A stretch of 64,000 nt of DNA. Source: Astropecten irregularis (taxonomy: Eukaryota; Echinodermata; Asteroidea; Paxillosida; Astropectinidae). This document shows, piece by piece, positions 58,143 through 64,000 of this stretch. Numbering within the stretch: the first letter of the stretch is position 1; each line of letters opens with the position of its first letter. The stretch spans positions 27,342,001 to 27,406,000 of the forward strand of contig OZ020244.1 of assembly GCA_963971285.1 (NCBI GenBank), read 5' to 3'. The position numbers were made by a program, and so were the translations under genes. A model generated the notes under the pieces. The model had not been told where the DNA came from. It did not search any database and saw nothing but the letters and a program-made list of their open reading frames with translations.

Positions 58143-58356
58143 CCGAAGCAGGCTTGAGGCTATAGGCTTGGAACTCATTTCGCTAACCGCCATTTTAAGA
58201 CATATAAAACGACACGAAGGGATTGGGCCACATGATGAAGCTGAAGAAAGGCTCCAGCTTCAATTCGCTCAAGCCCTTCATAAGTTCATTTACGACACAA
58301 AATAGCAGGCAGCAAAATTAATCCCAAGGCTAGCCTCATGCCTCATTTCGTAAAGT
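58143..58356. mobile_element. Inverted-repeat element with TTTACGAAA termini, copy 2
   Basis: TTTCCCGAAGCAGGCTTGAG, GGATTGGGCCACATGATGAA, GAAGAAAGGCTCCAGCTTCA, and the end GGCTAGCCTCATGCCTCATT-TCGTAAAG. By eye it is roughly 75% like 52940-53168. Confidence 0.75.
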
Positions 58357-58639
58357 CATATCGAACAACCTGTTGGAATCTCTAAAGTTAATGATCGGGC
58401 TGGTTTTTGTGCTGGTATAGCCTGCAAAGTGTCCTCAATCCGTTCTTTTGTTTGTGTCTGGAGTGGTTTCTCAACTTAAGAATGTGCCAGGCCTGCACGC
58501 ACGGCACGCTTAACCATGATGTTGATTAATGGACTGTGTTAGTATCCGTCGAGGAGCGGAACTGGGGCTTAAGATATGTCATAAGGTTACGGGACAATTT
58601 GGACTGGAGCACAGAATGTGCATGACATGTATTTAATCA

Positions 58640-58772
58640 TGTCTGAGACTCGAAGCCCTACGATCGATCGTAACTCTAGTTACGAAGGATAACTCATCGT
58701 ATCCTACGTAGGGCTACAATGCATCCTACGATTGGTAGTAAGTTAGGATGAGTTTGGTGAAATTGACACCTG
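58640..58772. mobile_element. Inverted-repeat element related to 29791-29900
   Basis: GTTACGAAGGATAACTCATC, GTATCCTACGTAGGGCTACA, ATGCATCCTACGATTGG, and the end GAGTTTGGTGAAATTGACAC. The perfect palindrome CCTACGTAGG lies at its centre. The left terminus is disrupted. Confidence 0.6.
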
Positions 58773-59248
58773 GCTATTTAGAGAAGAATTGGTAAACATT
58801 GGCATAGAGACATTCGTCTAGACTGGCTTGAGAATCGTAACTTAATTGTTCAATGTTAGGGTATTCTGTTATTGTGGAAGATATTGATGATTTGAGATGG
58901 TTTGGTTGAGATGCGGTCTTATGGAGTAGGATTCAGCGAGGCAGTACATAGATATGTTTTACGAGGTCAATATCGTGTCATTATTAACTCTGTTCCCTGC
59001 TCTACCGACCTGTTTCTCATTAAAGCTAAGGCGCCAAGGGGGGAGACAGGCCCCGTCCGATGGGGTTTTCCGCCGTGTCGAGGATCTTCGATTCGCTGGG
59101 TTTTCTGGAGCTGTGGTCTGGCAAATATATTTCCTTCAGTTTCCTCTCTGTTGGCTTTGAGGAGGATGGGAGGAGGTTGAACGTGGAACACAATCTTTGA
59201 GTGGATGCCCCCCCCCCCTATTGCAGCACCTTCCCCTTGGGTGTTTAG

Positions 59249-59482
59249 GGGGTTTACGGAATGGAGGCTAGGGCTTAGGCACAGGCTCAGGCTCAGGCTC
59301 AGGCACTGTCATCCATGTAGGTGTTGGTTTTTCATTGAAGCTGAAGCTGTTTTCCTTTTCAAATAAGAGAATCTACTTCTGAACCGAAGCCAAAAGCCTA
59401 TTTTTTTATACCCGTTATTTTAGGATGGATTCATGAAATGGAGCCAAAGCCTGAGCCTGAGCCTCCGTTTCGTAAACCTCCA
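59249..59482 (+). mobile_element. MITE-like element with GGCTCA-hexamer terminal repeats, full copy
   Basis: Left end GGTTTACGGAATGGAGGCT, then three perfect GGCTCA hexamers. Right end CCTGAGCCTGAGCCTCCGTT, TCGTAAACC. The interior matches 17401-17620 and, inverted, 1441-1650. Confidence 0.8.
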
Positions 59483-59610
59483 TAGCTTGATTGGAATTGT
59501 GGATCTTGCTGCATGGCTATCCATTTTGTTTCTGCAGTTATAGGAAGGAGTGTACCAATGGCATGGACATTACCATGTGTTATCATGGTCTAGGTATATA
59601 GGTACGTGTC

Positions 59611-59654
59611 GTCTCCTGGTGATGACTAGAGCAGGCTGGTCGAAACGTTGAGAC
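59611..59654 (+). ncRNA. Hammerhead-ribozyme-like motif in a Penelope-type tail, copy 2
   Basis: GTCTC, CTGGTGA (59616-59622), T, GACT, loop, GGTC, GAAA (59642-59645), CGTT, GAGAC. Stem I (GTCTC/GAGAC) and stem II (GACT/GGTC, one wobble) are kept. CTGGTGA replaces the required CTGATGA, so this copy is probably inactive. It is followed by TGCGAAAATACGAACGATTA as in copy 1. Confidence 0.4.
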
Positions 59655-60546
59655 CTTGCGAAAATACGAACGATTATTACATTGTGTTTCCCATGTGTAT
59701 TGTATACTCTACCGTGGTTGGTACCAAGCCCACAGAAGTTTCAGTGATGATCACGAACTGGTGTGAGATTTTGCCCGTCAATTACCCAGCACGCACTCCA
59801 TCCCACCATCCACTTGAGGATTCGTTCATCAACACCACTTGGCAGACCGACGCATCAACTCCTCTCTAAGCACTGCAATGACAGACAGCCTTGTTTGCAC
59901 GCTAGTCCCAGCGAGTATTGCACCCATGGCACACGCCGTGTGGTCGTCGGTCCGATCCCGCCTGCAATCTGACCTCTCGAGTCCCTATACACACGGCTCT
60001 CTGGTTTCCAACTTTGTCACTGCTTGTCACGGAGGATTTGGCGAGAGGTGTCGGTGTTTTCAAACAAAGATTTTTTCCCTTCCTGCTTTTTCTCTTCGTT
60101 AAAGTCGTGATATGTGAAACGAAAAAAAAAGTGTTGGGAATTCTTGAGGCAACGAGTTTGGGACAATGTTACAGAGTTTTATAAGCCTGATTTCAGTATC
60201 ACAGTAGAGAATGATAAAACAAAAAACGTTTATTTCACATAACCATTTCCATTTCACTCTGTTTTGGTTTCTTCAAAGTAAATCGACCAAGACCTAAACA
60301 AAAAAAAAACTAACTATTTGGGCCAATTGATTTTAAGCCCGAATGGCATATTTTGTTTGAGTGCGTGCAGATTGAAGAATTTACCATTTGGATTTTGGTA
60401 TACAGGGGATTCTTTTAGACAATGTTTTTCTATGAAATCTGTTGTATATGCCCATAGCCCATGTTCATTATACTTTCCCGTTTCACTTGACAAATTACCT
60501 CACGGCATCCACGGCTGACGTATAAATACGCCTCGCGTTTAAGTTT

Positions 60547-60680
60547 GGCCGTGTCTCAAAATATCTGGCTGCGGCCGCAAATTAAGAAACGCCCCTGTGG
60601 CAGCCAGTGACTGCAGCCGTTTCCATAGAGACGTGTACGTTTATATTTGCGGTCGCAGCCAGAGATTTGGGACACAGCCT
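60547..60680. mobile_element. MITE-like element with GGCTGTGTCCCAAAT termini
   Basis: The left arm GGCCGTGTCTCAAAATATCT, GGCTGCGGCCGCAAAT pairs with the right arm ATTTGCGGTCGCAGCCAGAG, ATTTGGGACACAGCC, over about 36 bp. The inner arms GTGGCAGCCAGTGAC / GACTGCAGCC are partly repeated. It is related by its termini to 7459-7563. Confidence 0.83.
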
Positions 60681-63600
60681 TAGTTTCAGCCATGTTGTCA
60701 TGGTGATTTAAAGCTACAGACTTGAATCTTTAAAACACGTAAGCTCTCTCTGTACCGATCATCCCTTTCGCACCTGTGCCGGGCGAGTGCCTCCGTCACT
60801 TAACCTCTGTCACCCCCTTTCCGACGGCATCTTGTTTGTTCTGCCGCGGGTATGTCGTAATTTGTTCGGGGTCATCGCGGTGTCTATCGGCACACCAGGT
60901 TGGGCGGACTATAAGCTAGCAGTATAAGGCACGGAGGTCCGCCTGCCTGGCTTCGTTTGAACCGTAACACGGGGGTCGTCGCAACGGTGCGGTGCCCGGT
61001 GAGCCACGGTGAACGGGCCTGTCTGAAACTGATGAAAGTTTGGAAGGTAATAAACAAAAAGGGCTCCACCGTGTCGGTATTTACCTTCAGGGCACTGGTT
61101 GATGTTCAGACATTATGATTCCCCTACTTGTCGAAATTATTTTCACATTTTTGTTTCCATACTTTAAGCTTTGAGCATCGACAGATTTTGAGTGGAACGG
61201 CTCCCCCTCCTTTCATACTCACACCCCTAGACAACAAAATATCATTATTGTTTTGTTTGAAACAGTCCATGAGAACAATAGGTTGTTATCACTGACAGCA
61301 TTGATCTTCTGGCTGGCTATTTGTTCCGAGCCTTTCTTTTACAATGACTATGCGGATACTTTTGGTAACAAAAGTTATGTTGAGGCCTTGGCGCTTCTCT
61401 TATTAACATTCTGCATATCTTTCCAACCTCAGCTTTCGTTTTCTGCATTCTGAACTGTCCATAATAGTCCACTTGCTCGAACCGGATGCGTACAACATGA
61501 ATTTTACATAGCGCCACCTTGTGAAACCTCGTAGCACCATCTTGTCGCCCATGTGACAAGAGCGGAATCAGCAAGAACGTGTTGTTGCATTTAGTGTTTT
61601 TAATCGCAAACTTATGTTAGAAAGGCGCGAATATTTTCATTAATTCTGTCAGATCAATTATTCATCGAGCATTTATCGTGGTGATAAGGCAGTCCTGTGG
61701 ACCAAACTGGTATGTGGCTAAGATTGTGATGCACAATGTCTACGAATGAATGAATGTGGAAGTCGTCCATGGCGGATTCTGTGGTGTTGAGGTCCAGCGA
61801 GATAGCTGGAAGCTGTCGGGCTCAAGTGAGGAACTCCCCGTCAATATCACTGATAAAACACTCCCAATAATGCTTAGCGTGGACGCATCACAGTAACCTT
61901 CATGCTTGAATTTCAAAGGCACTTTATGTAAAATATGAGGAACACGGTTCTAGACCACGCTAGCTGGTTCAGTCCAACCTCTTTACCGATGGTCTAGCAC
62001 GCGGACTGATAAAACGGTGGGGACTATTTACACGATTCCCCCATCAGCCTCACCGGCCATCACTCGCCCCTCGTCAACAGGCATTGAGGACCTCTGTGGA
62101 CCTAAGAAGACGAACTTTTGTCGGTTTTTGAGAATGGCATTCAGAGTCAATATTATAACTGTGCAAAGAGCTAACAAATGACGGGACAACATTAAACAAG
62201 AGATTCTTCGTCTTGTGTGCACAAAGCTACAGCTGGCTTGGACTGAGAAAGTCTCATGCCTTTTGCGGTGAACAAACGTGGCGGGGTGTAGGGGAAATTC
62301 GACCGGTGATCCATCCATAATTTCCTGGAGGTGAAATGAACTAGATGGTGATTATCATTGTCCATGGCCTCGAATCCAACTCGACTCAAATTCGCAGACG
62401 TTTTCGTATCGAATACCAGATGAATTCCAGGTAAGGAAACAGATGTAGTTACAATAATCATTATAATTACTATAATAAATATAAATTGCTCACGACTTGA
62501 AAAACTCACATAAAAACACATATGATGCATATTATTAGTTAATGTTTTAGATATTCGGTGTTGTATCTTATACATTCATGTTGTGTCCTGTGGTTAACGT
62601 AAGTTGTGCTGTAAATTTTCGGCCAAAGTACTTAGGTCACTCGTTTAGTTCAATATGAACCCCTTGCCAACAGTAAACGCACCGCCGTACACCTTGCTTA
62701 GATTTCGGGCAGGCGACACTTGTCTAGTCCCCGTCGTCCCTCACCGTGGCGTTCTCGCTTACCTGTACCGGACAGATTGACTTTGGCACGGTAGACCTAT
62801 ACCCCGATCTCCAACCCCCAAGAAGCACTCCGACACTATACATTATATTAAAGTCCTTGCAGACATAGCATTATTTTTCCAATAAATCGACAATCGAAAC
62901 CATTGTACTACTTCAATGTCTAAAATTAACGTGTGTGTGTTTATGTCTCAACTCTCAACAAATAAATCCTACAAATTCGTCTTGCTAGGCCCACTTGTTT
63001 TCGCTGTCGAATTTAGAAACCGGTTCAGTATATGTTGAGCCCTTTCTGACGAAAATGTTGGGAAGCCACAATAATTCCAATGGAATTTGAGAAATGTCGA
63101 ACATACGTATAAATGACTCCCAGTTATTATTTTAACTTCAGAATATTGTAATTTCAATTTTGTCCTTAATAGGAATATAAAAGTGGTTTTACAGGGACTC
63201 GATAATGCCACAATCGTGCGATTTTTCTCTGTAACTGCTAAACAAGACTTATGGGCAAACCATTCATAAACATAAATTTAAAATTATCTATTTGATGGTA
63301 CACAAAATATATACCCTACTGTAAAAAATGGCGTTGGGCGGCGAAACGTATTTTGTTTGTAAACATGTTGAGCGAAAACAAGGTGCCAAGACCTTCACAA
63401 TTAATGAGCTTTCACTATCTCGCTGATGTGCAGCTTGTTTGCGCACCCTTGTTGTTTCTCTGCCAGGCTTATTGCAAGTGTAAACGGACAATGCGGCGAG
63501 GAATTCTGTCTCTGTTGTGGCCTAATGTTGGAGAAAAATTTGTAAACTATTTGCCTTTTACAATCCGTCCCAATTGTTCTTATTTTGTTCCTGACCGAAG

Positions 63601-63763
63601 TGTCCGGGTTCGACCGGCATGTTCCCGGACTTGGTGACTTGCCCATTCAATGTGAGGAATCGCAATATTCCGATCACGTAATGTAGCCTTTGTGGGGTTT
63701 GTGTAATAAAAGAAGAAGATATATAGTTCACTGCGTGTAGCACAAGATCTCAAGGCAGTGATG

Positions 63764-64000
63764 TTAAAGGTACTATCATACTATGGTAGCATACCTAAAC
63801 AGAAACCTTTACGGATTTACCTATAAATTACGGGGTGTAAAGATGGTGATACTAGAAATATACTGTTACATTTATTCTGCCTGAAATGCTGTATGTATCC
63901 AGAAATTAGTAAAACCAATGACCACAAACAATGTTGATCTTCGGAAGATCAAAAATGCTGGGAACAGATTTTAAAATACTATAGGCGTTTTTCACTGTCA
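63764..64000 (+). mobile_element. AAAGGTAC-family element, running off the window
   Basis: AAAGGTACTATCATACTATG, CTAAACAGAAACCTTTACGG, CTGCCTGAAATGCTGTATGT, GATCTTCGGAAGATC, and TTTTTCACTGT at the edge. It is the left two thirds of the family. Confidence 0.8.

Larger units (their letters stand above)
47167..64000. other. Downstream stretch without recognised genes
   Basis: Only dispersed repeats were found, listed separately. 47167-48370 starts with TGACC-rich sequence (47171-47215, including TGACCTCTGACCCC, a DR1-like arrangement) and a short GGGGCCAATTTC-family remnant at 47670-47720. 49621-52939 has no repeat I can place; a GC-rich patch occurs at 50215-50350. 53169-54120, 54261-55815, 57053-58142, 60681-63763 and the rest show no exon-like conservation by eye. 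60840-61020 is also relatively CpG-rich. Confidence 0.55.

Noticed and set aside
59763-60184. Three overlapping frames of 69-88 codons
   Set aside because: They overlap in different frames, show no family features, and lie just beyond a Penelope-like tail.
62192-62575. 127-codon frame on the - strand
   Set aside because: No recognisable motif, no splice signals of note, and a composition like its surroundings. Probably chance.
63310-63345. GGCGTTGGGCGGCGAAACG as another hammerhead-like tail
   Set aside because: GAAACG is present, but there is no CTGATGA box and no paired stem II.

Overview
This is a eukaryotic, intron-rich and repeat-rich window that is almost entirely non-coding. The only gene I can support is the 3' end of an ERC/ELKS/CAST (RAB6IP2) active-zone scaffold gene on the + strand. 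Four exons at 1167-1327, 7972-8116, 23912-23992 and 31049-31075 have clean GT-AG boundaries and compatible phases. They read through a coiled coil into the C-terminus DEEDGIWA-stop, the ERC terminal motif known to bind the PDZ domain of RIM. The organism is an animal. The AT-leaning composition, abundant short inverted-repeat elements and tRNA-derived SINEs suggest a marine invertebrate deuterostome, perhaps an echinoderm. That placement is inference, since nothing in the window proves it.

Layout. 1-1.1 kb: a 5'-truncated non-LTR retrotransposon fragment and GGCCGA-type hexamer repeats, inside the upstream intron. 1.2-31.1 kb: the four ERC exons, separated by introns of 6.6, 15.8 and 7.1 kb that are full of MITE-like elements, SINEs and three arrays of one 21-bp minisatellite. 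31.1-33.2 kb: probable 3' UTR, with a C+T-only-strand minisatellite near its start and a candidate poly(A) signal at 33176. 33.2-47.1 kb: no firm gene. It holds a 33-bp satellite of about 32 units (36975-38100), an AT-rich higher-order repeat (40.9-41.9 kb), SINEs including a head-to-head pair, and long palindromic elements. At 47119-47166 a short in-phase reading frame behind a good splice acceptor could be an alternative last ERC exon, but this is weak. 47.2-64 kb: no gene seen; dispersed repeats only.

Repeats fall into recurring families. (1) tRNA-derived SINEs with A and B boxes, seven copies, one carrying a nested insertion and two forming an inverted pair. (2) A roughly 380-bp family starting AAAGGTACTATCATACTTTG. 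(3) A roughly 245-bp family with termini GGGGCCAATTTCATAGAGCT and internal GCTTAGCAC motifs. (4) A roughly 130-bp palindrome with alternating purine-pyrimidine arms. (5) Elements whose terminal inverted repeats are built of GGCTCN hexamers. (6) Several further long-hairpin elements. Two places carry a Penelope-like 3' tail whose fold resembles a stem III-less hammerhead ribozyme, and a third place has a weaker version.

No CRISPR, rRNA, functional tRNA or prokaryotic gene is present. Most open frames are by-products of tandem repeats whose unit length is divisible by three, or chance. Repeat boundaries are by eye and approximate to about 5-20 bases.
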